This document shows positions 44,497 to 55,475 of a stretch of 64,000 nucleotides of DNA, one piece after another. The DNA lies in assembly GCA_019188255.1 (NCBI GenBank), contig JAETXT010000001.1:248001-312000 (forward strand), in the 5' to 3' direction. A program made the position numbers and the translations under genes. The notes beneath the pieces were generated by a model that searched no databases, was not told where the DNA came from, and saw only the letters and a list, made by a program, of their open reading frames with translations. The number at the start of each line of letters is the position of its first letter. Within the stretch, counting starts at the first letter, position 1. This stretch comes from Verticillium longisporum. Taxonomy: Eukaryota; Ascomycota; Sordariomycetes; Glomerellales; Plectosphaerellaceae.

Positions 44497-46859
44497 CTAC
44501 GTGCGCATACCCCAAGAGGGTTTCAGCGTCGTCTCGAGACTGGCCTGCGTGAAGACTGTATCGCCTGGGAGACGGCTGACGCGACCGGCGCCACTGCGGA
44601 TGGCGTGGGCTTGGACGGCCGAGATACCACTGCGGTTGCTACGTATGCTGCCGGCATCGCTCATGTTATCCTCGTTTTGGAACTTGCGGGGAGGGGCGAA
44701 GTCAAGCGCCGTGAAGGTGCTCGACTTTCGGAGCAAGTGCGGGCTTGGGATTGCGGCCATCTCCTCAAAGCTGCTGACAAGAGGCGAGGCGATGGGCACC
44801 TTGGGCGCGAACGGCCGCCTTTCACCCGCCGGGCTCTGGGAGCGACCGCGCTGGCGGTCCTCGTAGCTCTCTGGAGGCGCAAAGTCGATAGCACCCAACA
44901 AGGCCATGTTGTCGTCCCTCAGCTTCGAGGGGTTAGGTAGCGTGGTCAGAGCCGTGGGAGGTGGGCCCTTAGGTTTCGGTTGCCGCTGGAATTTGTTGGA
45001 TACGGATGAACCAGGTCGTGGTTGGCCATAGGCACTGGAGAGAGAGGACCCTGGGCGTGTAGGTGTTCCCCCCCTGCCGTTCGACATCGTTGTGCCGGCA
45101 CGGTGCGGGCCTTGTTGCCTGCCGCGAGGCATGTTCATACCCCCAATAGACCCATGCACACCTCGAGAAGGAGGTCCTCGCAGGCGCGATCCGCTGGGTG
45201 GCGGCGTCATCGCGCGCCTTGTCACTGGTTGGGCATATGGCATGACAAAAGAATTGGAAGCCGGGTCGTAGAAGGCGTCGTTGCCACCGCCGTAGCCAGC
45301 ATCATAATCCTCGTAGTATTGGGGACCGCCTTGCTGGTGGTGAGGGGGAGGCATGTTGTGCTCGCCAGGGGGCTTGGAATCATCGAAATACTCCTTGTAA
45401 AAGGATCGGATTCTGTTCGCTCTCTCCTCGGGGTCCTCGAACTCCATAACCTCGTTAGGTGGCAGAGGCCGCAATCCTACTGAAAGCCTCTTATTGTCTT
45501 GCTGAGGAACACCAAGCCCGAGAGCCCGGGATTCGCGGAAGTTGCCCTCCATTGAGCGCCTCTGCGTAGATCGACCGCGCTCCTCATACTGCTCATAGTC
45601 CGCATAATTCTGAGACTGCTGGCCATGCGGGCCATCGCGATCGTCGAATTCCATGGGACCGTCGGGCATGACGGCGGGAAGAACACCAGCTTGGTCTGGC
45701 TTATGGACGGCAGGGCCGGAAGGTAGACCGTTGAAAGTTTGAGGCGGGGCCTCAAAATTCATTTCATGGAGACCCAGACCAACACCAATTTCCGGGAGCA
45801 CGGGGGACTGGAGGGTCGGGGCCGAATTGTGGACTTGGTGAGCCGCGGGGTCAGGGAATTGCGCAGCTGGTTCGTTCCAGGACGGCTGCGAAGCACCAGA
45901 GCTGACGCGTCGGGCGTCTCGTTGCGCTACCGGGGCCGGTTGGGTGACATCGGGGACATGGGAAACGTTGCGGTCGCTGTCGTCGAAGTCTTCGGCGTAG
46001 GAAACGGTTCCAATCTCGGGGATAATGGCATGGGGGAGGGAACCACCAGTCGGTGAGATAGGGGATGTTTCAAGCTGCGGCGTTCTGGCTCCAGTGGGGG
46101 TTGCGAAAGGATCGGCAGCAAAGTAGGAGGCTTCGGGGGCGAGGTTTGGCGAGGCGGATGAGTACGGCTGTGAAGACTCGAACCGCGCTCGGTTGATCCG
46201 GTGTACACTGATGAGTCGGCGCGTCCTTCCTTCTCAGGACGAAACGAGCGAATAGAACCGACTTCGCTGCCGTACTGGTTGACTGGTCGGTAGGGATCGT
46301 CATCGTCGTGGAGGTTACGGGCGAGGGAGTGAAGGGACTGCTTAGAGCCCTGGAGCGCTGGTGGCAGAAGGTACGGGCTGGAGAGATTCATGTCCATCGA
46401 GACCTGCGCGCGATGCTTGTGATCGAGGTTCAACATCTTCTCACGGAACACACTTTTCCGCTTACCGCCCCTGCCCATCTTGTCGTCGTTGATGCCAAAA
46501 TCAAGACTCATAGTGGGGTCGCTGGCTTCTTCCATTCTTTGCCTCTTGATACCTCTTCGGTGCAGGTAGTAGAGGACCGACATGATGGCAACAATGGGAA
46601 TCCTACATGATTGGTTAGTCGTTTGCCATGGGGAGAGAACACGTTAGACATACACAACACTGAGAGCAATAATGACCGTCTGAGGCTTGACAGCTGGCGC
46701 TTCACAGTCGGGGTGATCGGGATCACACTCAGTTCGGGCTGCAATGACTGGACCTAGCGACCTAAGTAGGGTGGCGTCTTCATGCGTGGGTTCCGCAGTT
46801 CGGACGCGTATCCGAGGACCCATCCTGTAGCCATTCCCATTGAAGGCTGTAGCAGCCAT
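44497..46859 (-). CDS. Conserved fungal single-pass membrane protein of unknown function (one frame break)
   Basis: Exon 1 is 46859-46654, the intron 46653-46603 (GTATGT...ATGTAG) and exon 2 46602-44497. A short N-terminus with CDPDHPDCEAP precedes one transmembrane span (about 61-82, TVIIALSVVIPIVAIMSVLY), which is split by the intron, then a basic YLHRRGIKRQR. The long cytoplasmic tail has conserved-looking words: EEASDPTMSLDFGINDDKMG, SMDMNLSSPYLLPP, DDDDPYRPVNQYGSEVGSIR, EERANRIRSFYKEYFDDSKP, ALLGAIDFAPPESYEDR, and the end ETTLKPSWGMRT. The frame changes near 46171-46195, after STERGS, to SSQPYSSASPNLAPEASYFA. One added base yields 770 residues. The family looks widespread in Sordariomycetes, but I know no assigned function. 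Confidence 0.75.
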
Positions 46860-48865
46860 GTTGATCGTCGTGACTCAAGGTTGGCGCAAACCTTTCACAT
46901 GTACCGTCCTAATTTAGGGGCGAAGCAATCCGTCGTGAATATGTAAAAATGCTGGAGAGAATCGAAGACTGCGTGTTTGTGTAAGGACCTTGGGAAATGT
47001 TTCGGGGTGTGCCGAGTCAAAATCGGGATCTAATCGGAGATCAAGTCGTTCCTAGTTCTTTGAAAAATAGCAGAACGATGCTGGGGGTGCCAGAGCGGGC
47101 GGGTAAAGAGTGTCGTCCGTAGGCTTGGTATAACAAGTCTAAGGGGGTAAAAATGAGTGTGGAGAGTTTGTCTTCCAAGGTTGGGACAAACAATAAAAGA
47201 GTGACGAGCCCGCTGGCAGGCAGATCCCGCAAAAGAGACAGACAGTCGGCAGTTGAAGGCTTGAGAGGAACTGACGATGAGGAGAGAGAAAGGAGAAAGA
47301 GGAGTCGTGACCTCGAAGGACGACCTGAATGTCGGTCGGGAGAAGACCCACCAACCTGCCAACCCACCTATCTCGCCCTCTTGTTCCCCCAGGTCAGGTA
47401 AGGGGGGGGCGGCGGCGGAAGGAGAGCGAGGCAACGACTGGGCAGGGGAGACACGGCCAGACCCAGGGTCGCAGCCACTTGCCTGCCAACGAGGGCCAGC
47501 AAAACGGAGCCAAGAGCGCCAGGGAACGGAGCAACGTGTGGAATTGGCGAATGAGGCCTAATTTCGCTAAATGAATGAGGCGGGGCTTGCTGGGGGTCCT
47601 TCGTCTGTTGTGCTCGTTTGCTTGCCGCCCCTTCACAAAACAGGCGTGCACAGCACCGGTCCTGGGATCTACAGGGGGTTGGTACAAGCATTTGACGCAG
47701 GAACGCGCTTCGGCGTTGCGGGAAGGGGCGCACCTTCTTCTCGCCCTTGCCTGATTGAGAGGCCCCGATACGCGCCGTGCGAGCGAGGCTCGTTTTCCCT
47801 CCCTTTCCTTGCCATCCTGTTGCCTGCCACTACCCACCCAAGAGACCCATCATCTCAATATTGACACTGTCTCCGTCTGAACAACGGCCTTTCAGATAAG
47901 CAACGCCAGGGAACGTGGGAACGGCCCTGCACCCTTCATCCTAGGGAATCCTAAATCCAGGCTCCATTGCCAACAGGTCCGTCCCACTGGTGCAATCCAC
48001 ATGAAGAGCCCAGGCAAGGCCAACCCCTGACCCCTGACCCCATGGCGAGTTCTTCTACCACGATGTACTGCCGAAATGATGCGATCAGAAATCTGGGTTC
48101 AGGGGCGAGACCGAGCCGTCGTCGAATTGTGCGATGTTCTGTACAGGACAGTTTTCTCTCCGTTGTTGTGAACCCAGCACAACAATGGGGCAGCGGTGTA
48201 CAAGTGCATGTACACATACATGGTACTGTATCAGTACAATCGGGGCTTCTCCTTCTGCCGCCCCGTTCTGGTCTCGGACAGACATCATCTTGCTTGCTGC
48301 GGTGAGAGACACTCAGTGTCTTGTGCGACCAACCATCTCTCCCCGCCCATGTTCCCCCTGGTGAACTCAGACGGGATGTGTCTGTGTCTCTTGATCTGGT
48401 CTCGTCTTACTCATCATGTTCAGGATCTCGTCCGCTGCACTGCGACAAGACTACTGCAAGGCTGCGAACGATGATTCTGCTGCAGAGGAGAAAAAGGCCT
48501 CGTTCCAAGGAAACGTCGACCCCAAATCTGTAGGCCATGTCTTCTCAGGGGCAGAATGCTGCATGTGGCGGCGTTGTACTCTCAAGTCAGGGAAATTGTG
48601 ATGTCAGCAGCGATCGCCTATTGGCCCGTGACTTATGTCCAGATTGCAGCATCACCACCAATCATGCATGCCGTCAGCATCCCATTATTGTTTTTGTGCA
48701 AACTCGATTCCGCTTTCGATCCCATCGCTTACAAAATGTCTGGAATGCTTGTGACGTAGGACAGCATGCCCGCTTTCCTGTCTCGAAGGTTGCAACCCGC
48801 TCTGAACATGCCAGAGTCCGTCATATCCTGCCAGGCAAGCCAGGCTAGCATCAGAAGCCTCAGTA
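46860..48865. other. 2-kb interval upstream of the membrane-protein gene
   Basis: No coding signal. Contains a G-run at about 47402-47410 and a repeated CCCCTGACCCC word at about 48028. Confidence 0.5.
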
Positions 48866-50946
48866 TTACACCCTGTCTGCTGGTTTGGAGATCTTGTAAA
48901 AGTCGGGCGCGTACTCCAGGAGCCAGTTCCTTTCAATCTTCGTTATGTCACGGATGTAGACCTTGCTGCCAGTCTCTATAATCTCGTGATAGATGACCCA
49001 GTCCGCCTTGCGACTGAAAAGGAGCGATGTCGGATGCGCGTGCAGCGTCATGTCGCCCGCCACTTTTTGGAACGTTCCATCGGGACGCATCCTCGCCGCG
49101 TGGGCAAAATACCCACTCGTGAGACATCTTCGAATCTGCTCGGCTTTTTTCAACATGTCCTGCTGCGTCAGTTTCGTCCCAGGCGATTCGTCGACCGGGA
49201 TGCCGAACCGCTCGATGTATCGCTTGAGCTGGGCCCGAACGCTGACTGCCTTGGTCATCGTCTTGAAGTTGAGGTTGTGATCATGGCAGAAGCGGGCCTC
49301 TTTCTTGCCTTTGGTGATAAAGGCGAGATAGACGTTGAGCAGCGTCAGGTGATCACCCTCTTCGGTGGCAAATTTGCGTCTTGAGCTTTCCATCTTCTTC
49401 CGCTCGCCGTCGTGATAAAACCACACATTGCCGGCGACGCTGGTCATGGCAGCAATCGTGAGGATCTCACTTAAACAGCCGAAAGACTGTGCGCTCAGCA
49501 ACGTCTTGCCCATCATCGGCTCTACGGCAATCTCCGCCATTCTGTATCCCAACGGACGGGTCAATTTGGCGTACTCGTCAAGTGCGCCGAGCGAATAGAG
49601 TAGCTCGAGGGCTTTTGCCATCAGTTTGGCTGGAGGCGCGCTGAGAAAGGGGAATCGCAGAATATTGTCGATGCCAAGGGCTTTCAGCTGCAGGATAAAT
49701 GGTGCAAGGTTCGTCCTCTGGACTTCAGGGACATTGGCGTCCGCCAAGCTCTCCCATGTCTCCTCAGTGTAGAGCCTGAAGCATTTGCCAGCTCTCGTAC
49801 GACCTGCTCGTCCTGCTCTCTGCATGGCCGATGCTTTAGAGAGCGGAGTTGTAGTGAGCGAGTCGATGCCGAGGTCGGGGTCGTACGTCCTTAGCTTTAC
49901 GAACCCGCAGTCTCCAACGTAGACGATGCGGTCAATCGCCACTGAAGCCTCCGCAATGTTTGTGGAGAAGACAACTTTTCTTTTGTTCTCCGGCGGTTTG
50001 TCGAAGATTAACATCTGCTGTTCGGTTGACAGCCCTGCATATAATGGTAACGGCTCGAGCGTCCGTTCTTGAGGCCCCATCTCAAGCAGTCGATCTGCGA
50101 CAGCTTGAACGGCCTTGTCGATTTCTTCACGACCAGTCAAAAAGACTAGGATGTCGCCATCGGCTTCCTTCGTGTGAATGTCCATAACAGTGGTTATGGC
50201 CCTCTCAAAGTAGTCTTCGGTTGGCTCTTCGAGGTATAGAATATCGATCGGAAAGGCCCGGCCCTCGATGTTGACGACTGTTGCTGGTGACTCTGGGACT
50301 TGTGTTCCGGGCGCTCCAGAGTCCGTTGCAGGTGTGAAGTATTTGAGGAAGGCGTCTGCTTGTAGTGTCGCGCTGCTGATAATCAAGCGGAGTTCAGGAC
50401 GCTTCCTCATGATCTTTTTCAACAGGCCTAACAAGATATCTGTGCTGATAGACCTTTCGTGCGCCTCGTCTACCATGATGACCGAGTACCGCGAGAGAAG
50501 AGGATCGACAAGAGCCTCTCTGATCAGAAGGCCGTCGGTCAAAAATTTGATTCGTGTGGATGACGACGTGACATCTTCAAACCGAATTGAGTAACCGACC
50601 TCCTTTCCAACCTCGCAGCCGACTTCCTCAGCGACTCGGAGGGCTACCGTCGTTGCTGCGACTCGACGTGGCTGTAAAAACGTTAGATCTCGTTAAAAAA
50701 GGGGCACCTTATGAATAGACGGACCTGGGTTACGCCGATGACCTTGCCGCCGTCCGCCCATCCTGATGCTTCTAAAAATTGGGGGATTTGGGTGGTCTTG
50801 CCAGAGCCCGTCTGGCCGACGATGATGGTGACAGGTTTGGTTTCGATGAGGTAAAGCAAGCCTTCACGGTGCTTGGCAATCGGAAGAAGGGCAGCAGGTT
50901 TGTGAAGTGCCGGTATGAAAGCCGAGTTTACGTCGAAGTCTGCCAT
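48866..50946 (-). CDS. DEAH-box RNA helicase, DHX35 type
   Basis: Exon 1 is 50946-50725, the intron 50724-50672 and exon 2 50671-48866, giving 675 residues. Start chosen at MADFDVNSAFIPALHKPAAL; an in-frame ATG at 50994 adds 16 residues. Helicase motifs: GQTGSGKTT (44-52), TQPRRVAATT across the splice junction, DEAH in IMVDEAHERSIST, SAT, FLTGREEI, TNIAEASVAI and QRAGRAGRT. The C-terminal winged-helix, ratchet and OB regions follow, with LKALGIDNILRFPFLSAPPA and TSGYFAHAARM. The sequence tracks human DHX35 (703 residues) along its length and lacks the long N-terminal extensions of Prp2, Prp16, Prp22 and Prp43. DHX35 is found with catalytic spliceosomes. Budding yeast has no counterpart, so its fungal job is not well defined. 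Confidence 0.93.
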
Positions 50947-51466
50947 GGTTACCGGTGATGCGCTTTTAACGATTGTCGGCAAAGGAAAATCCACTGATCA
51001 ACAGGTCGAGATGCCTCAGAGGCCAGTCTCACAGTTCTAGATTTTGGACATCCGAAGGCATATTACCAACTGCGACGACGATACGGTTCTTACCAACGTT
51101 GTTGCTATCCTCACCAGGCTTGACTGCAAGACAGACTGGCTTGTGAGGTGTGAGAGGAACCAACTGGTAGCAGTAGGTGACAGCTGTGATCTCGACATTT
51201 GCCCTGTGATGTGGCCGATGTGACGACACAGGCACACGACCCGATGTGGCGCAGCACCAAGTGGAAGCCTGGTGCTCGGTGCGGCGTCATCTGCGTCGCG
51301 GCCCACTTCCGTCGGCGTCCGACATGGACCCCTCCCATGATTAACAGCAATCTTGAAGCATCCAGGTTTCCCAACAGCCCCATTACAAGCATTTTCAAGA
51401 AGAAACATCAACCTTACGAGGCACCTGAGATACAACTTGAACTCTGCTACGCACCAAGCAGTCGCC
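50947..51466. other. Divergent promoter, DHX35 and CUE gene
   Basis: 520-bp shared upstream region. No gene seen. Confidence 0.5.
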
Positions 51467-52932
51467 ATGTCTGCGCCGACCGAGACGGTGAGGTCACACT
51501 CTAAATTCATTCAACCTCTACGGCACTAACGATAGTCTGGCCATACCAGGACAAGAACACTTCCCCTGGTGCTCCTGAATCACCCACCACAGCTCGTCCC
51601 CTCGAAATGGACGACGATGATGTTCAAGACTCGGGTATCGTTGGTGATGATACCTCCAAGACCACACCCGCGGCGGCCAGCACCACAGCCGCAACAAGCG
51701 ACGAGACGCCTCCGACCAAACCCCTCGCCCTCTGACCGAGGCGCAGAAGAACGAAGCCATCCTAAAGGAGGCATTCCCTGGAATCGATGCGACAGTCATC
51801 AGGGCTGTTCTCACTGCCAGCCGCGGGCAGATTGATCCAGCTTTCAACGCCTTGCTCGGTATGTTACCATCCCAATAGAAAGACATACTCAGGAGACATG
51901 GCCTGACAGCAGGTTCACAGAGATGACGGATCCCGATGCGGCTCAGAGGGAGCCCAGTGAGGAGGCTCCGCCTCCTCAGCCCCCGCGCCCGTCTGGCCCA
52001 GCCCACACCATGTCGCAACTCGAGTCGGACGAGCTCTATGCCCGCCAACTCGCAGAGCAATACAACGCTGGCGCATATGAACAACGAACCTCGAGCCGCG
52101 GCCAACCCAGACAGCGCCAGCAGACGGGACTCAAGCCAAACGAGCTTCATGATAAAGAGCACAACTTTTTCGAGGATGACCTGCCGGTCATTCAGGAAAG
52201 ACTGAAGCAGGGCTTCGTGGAGACACAAGGCAAGGTTAACTCATGGATCACCACACTGAAGAAGAGGATCGACGAGGAGTTTGCCGAAAGCGACGAGCCT
52301 GCACGACCCCAGCGACCCGGCCATGAGCAGTTTCCCGGGCCACGACCTGGGCAAGCCAGCCGCAGGAGTGGAGACTATGAACGCTACGACGCAGACCCTC
52401 AAGTGCTGAGCGACGACTTTGCGGGTATGAAGTTCTCCGCCGATGGCAGTGAGTACCGCCAGCCATTATGTGGCCCATGAGCTTGTTATTGACATGCAAC
52501 TCAGCGCCCGTCCGCGGCAACAGGCAGCAGGTGTCGAGCCCAGATCTGTTCCGACCGCCCCCACCCTCCAAGTCTCCCAGGTCGTCGGACGGGAGGAAGG
52601 TCGCCTTTAGGGATGGAGGCGATGACGATGTGTATGGCGTCTCCCCCAAGCTGTCTGCCGAAGACAGCAATAAGCCAAAGGCCAGCAAGGGGCAGCCTCT
52701 GTCGACGGGTGTCCCCAGCCCCATCCCGGTCAACGACCCTTTCAGTCTTGGTGACTGCGAGGATGAGCGCGACGCCAAGGACAAGTCAGGCTCGAAGGAC
52801 ATCAAGCTTGACGACAATGAGCGGCTGAAGCTTGCCGCTGCCGAGGCCATGTCCGACAGTCTTGTTGACTCGAACAAGAAGGATGAGACATCCACGGCCG
52901 CCGCAGGCGTGGATGCTGCAAAGAAGGTCTAG
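51467..52932 (+). CDS. Cue5-like CUE-domain ubiquitin-binding protein (one frame break)
   Basis: Exons: 51467-51487 (MSAPTET, 21 nt), 51550-51858, 51921-52448, 52505-52932. The CUE domain follows an acidic/Thr-rich N-terminus: LTEAQKNEAILKEAFPGIDA, TVIRAVLTASRGQIDPAFNA. Later come LYARQLAEQYNAG and FFEDDLPVIQERLKQGFVET, which are shared by fungal Cue5 proteins. The tail is Pro/Ser/Asp-rich. The frame breaks at the C-run 51721-51724: PPTKP meets a TGA within nine bases, while the CUE domain sits in the next frame. One extra C gives PPTKPPRPLTEAQ and 428 residues. CUE domains bind monoubiquitin. Yeast Cue5 also links ubiquitinated aggregates to Atg8 for autophagy, but I did not confirm an Atg8-interacting motif here. 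Confidence 0.85.
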
Positions 52933-55475
52933 CCTTGACGTTTTGTCGGCTTGTGGACGGATGTTGTTTCTCGGATGGTGTTTCTCACATGTCGTGCAAC
53001 GTCACAGACAACAGGCATTTACGCAGGCGGGCGTTCGGGAGGTCACCTATCTTCAGGTCATGTTCAAGAGTGATTCGCAATACCAGATTGACCAGATCTA
53101 TAACATCGCCTCGAATTTTCTTCCTCTTTTACCTCGATGCCCGTTCTTGACCGAATGAGATGACTCGCTGCGGGATTCGCATCAAGGCTATCCACTGTGG
53201 TGGTCGCCAAAAAAATGACTTACCAATGGGAATAACGAGTCCGAAAAAGGCTCAATGAGCGGACCAGAATAGGGCGGTCTGCCGGACTACTTGTAAGTCT
53301 ACCGGATTACAGGCCGAGCTTGAGTACAGCAAGGGAAAGCATACGTCACCAGAACCATCGGCCTGTTCCGGTGGCCACATGTATTGACTGTTGAGATTAC
53401 ATCATGCTCAGCCAACCAATGCCCCTCATATACCGGCCCGCCATAGACGCGAGCCCAGCATCGGCCTCGACACTGCAAACTGCTTTCTGCTTCAGTCAAG
53501 TGAGCACGTGGCCATGTTTCTGGCATTCGAGGTCCAGCAGGTTGCTGCAGGTTGAGTAGCGCAAAACCGTTTAGAAGGAGGGGTCCAGCGGGTGGTTAAC
53601 GAGGGATATCTCAGCCTCGTACTTGGCGGGAGAATGGGGGGGGAAACGTGGTCCGATTGCAAGGTTTGATTGGACAGAAGTGATGTCTTGGCTAGATCGG
53701 TGGTAGGTGCACCAGGTGAGCTCATGGGTGACAGCTACCCAGGCAATGCTAGGGAGCTTGGAGGGTCCTGATGGTACATTGTCGGTGGCTAAAAAGAGGT
53801 AGCACGCGACGGAGATCGTGTTCAGGAGGCTTAGCTACGTGCCTTATCTACCACGAGGTACCTGTCTCGCACATAGTCTCTGGGTTGCTAAAGAGAACAG
53901 CGGCTGGCTCGAACCCTGGGCGTGACGCCCGAGACTGGTGACAGGCAACAGTAACCTTAAATCTTTTTTCAGCCTCACGTGTCTCGATCGGCAGAGATGC
54001 GTTTGAGTGCCGAGCCCACGTCAGACAGGCTGCTTGACTCGAGACCATGATGTCCCTGAAAGCCTGAAAGGTGCTGACAGGTACCAGTCTATATGGAGGC
54101 CTCGCTGAAGAAAGACGTACTCAAAAGTCAATCGTCGAGGTTGGTGTCGTGGTGGGGCAGCTATGCAGTAAGTAAGTACCTCCGGGCAGCAGGGCAGGCA
54201 CCTGAGTACCCCGCATCACCAGCGCTAGCAGGGTTTCTCACCGTGGCCCTCTGCAGCTTGCGGCGAGTTCTGTAGGTATCGATTTCTCCGCCTCGGCCTC
54301 GGAGGGCCCCTCCCATCGCGACCACCACCAGACCAATCCTTGCTCCATTGTCTCGACCAGCTTCATCTTGCCAGCCAGAGCCCGCCCGGCAGCACCCCAT
54401 TCAGTCCATCATTCCACCCGCCCGTCTGAAGAGGAAACAGACAGGGACGCCGCCGCCCCGCAGTAGTCTGGCTACAACACGGCACCACGGCACTACGGCA
54501 TCTCAACGACAACCTGGGACATGCTTCTCTCACCCCGCCATATCTGAGATGCCCTGCCAGCCTCTCTCCTCGTTACTTGGCTGAAGACATGATCGTCGCG
54601 ACCTGTCCTGTCACGTCCTCGCCGGAGCATCACGATTCACCCTTCATCTAACCTACGATATCACACGTACCACTGCCATCCTTCAGCTTCAATCGCGAAT
54701 CTCAAGCCTGTTCATTTCTTCGAATCTTCAAAGGCGCCCTTCGGCAACAGGTAGGTTCATGTCCACCATTCCCTCTCAGTTACCTCTGGTTGCGTACATC
54801 AAGAACCCTCGTCCGCAACTCCTATCCTATTTCTCCGCTCCATATCCATTGGACTTCGACATCGGCGGTTACTACATCGACACGCCGAGGTGCATGCCGC
54901 TTCAGTCTTCACGACCCCCACATCCTCTGGCCAGAGCACAGAACATCCATGTGCTTTTCCTCTTCCTTACCTGTGCCAGCCATGCCAGCGGCTCAAAAAA
55001 CCAGGGTCTGGAAGATGGTGGGACTCTCATGCAGCTCCTCGGTCTGGTCCAGCCGGCCAGCCCTTCGCCTGCGTTGATCGGTCGAGTGACGTTCAGCTCG
55101 GGTGTCATGAGCTCACCCGAGGGTTCTCCCATCCACCGCACTACTTCTCCTTCACCTGTCTTACCCTGAATTACCAGAGATCACACCCACGTGCTACGGG
55201 CTTCTCAGTGACACCTTGTCCAGTCCCGAGCCATCTTGTTGAGAGACGACGTCAGTTCTTCAGGGACACGTTCTCGCTGCACGCCCTGGCTCTGTTGCTA
55301 ATACCCATCAGGACTTACAGTATTCTACCTTGCTTCGTCGTCCCGTTGCTCTACAATTTACCCTCGTCTGGTGTTCGGGAGGCTCGCTCATCGTTTCTGT
55401 CGAGCTTCAACGTCATTTGTCACACCACTCCCGCCAACCATCCGGACCGCCGTGCGTCTCTGACACCCGCACATC
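52933..55475. other. 2.5-kb interval, leader region of NUC-2
   Basis: CUE-gene 3' UTR followed by the promoter and long probable 5' leader of NUC-2. Several upstream ATGs occur, including a 136-codon frame at 54759-55169 without family features. A GAGGTACCTG word lies near 53854. Confidence 0.5.

Noticed and set aside
54759..55169. 136-codon frame as an independent gene
   Set aside because: No protein features; more likely leader or promoter DNA of NUC-2, possibly an upstream frame.
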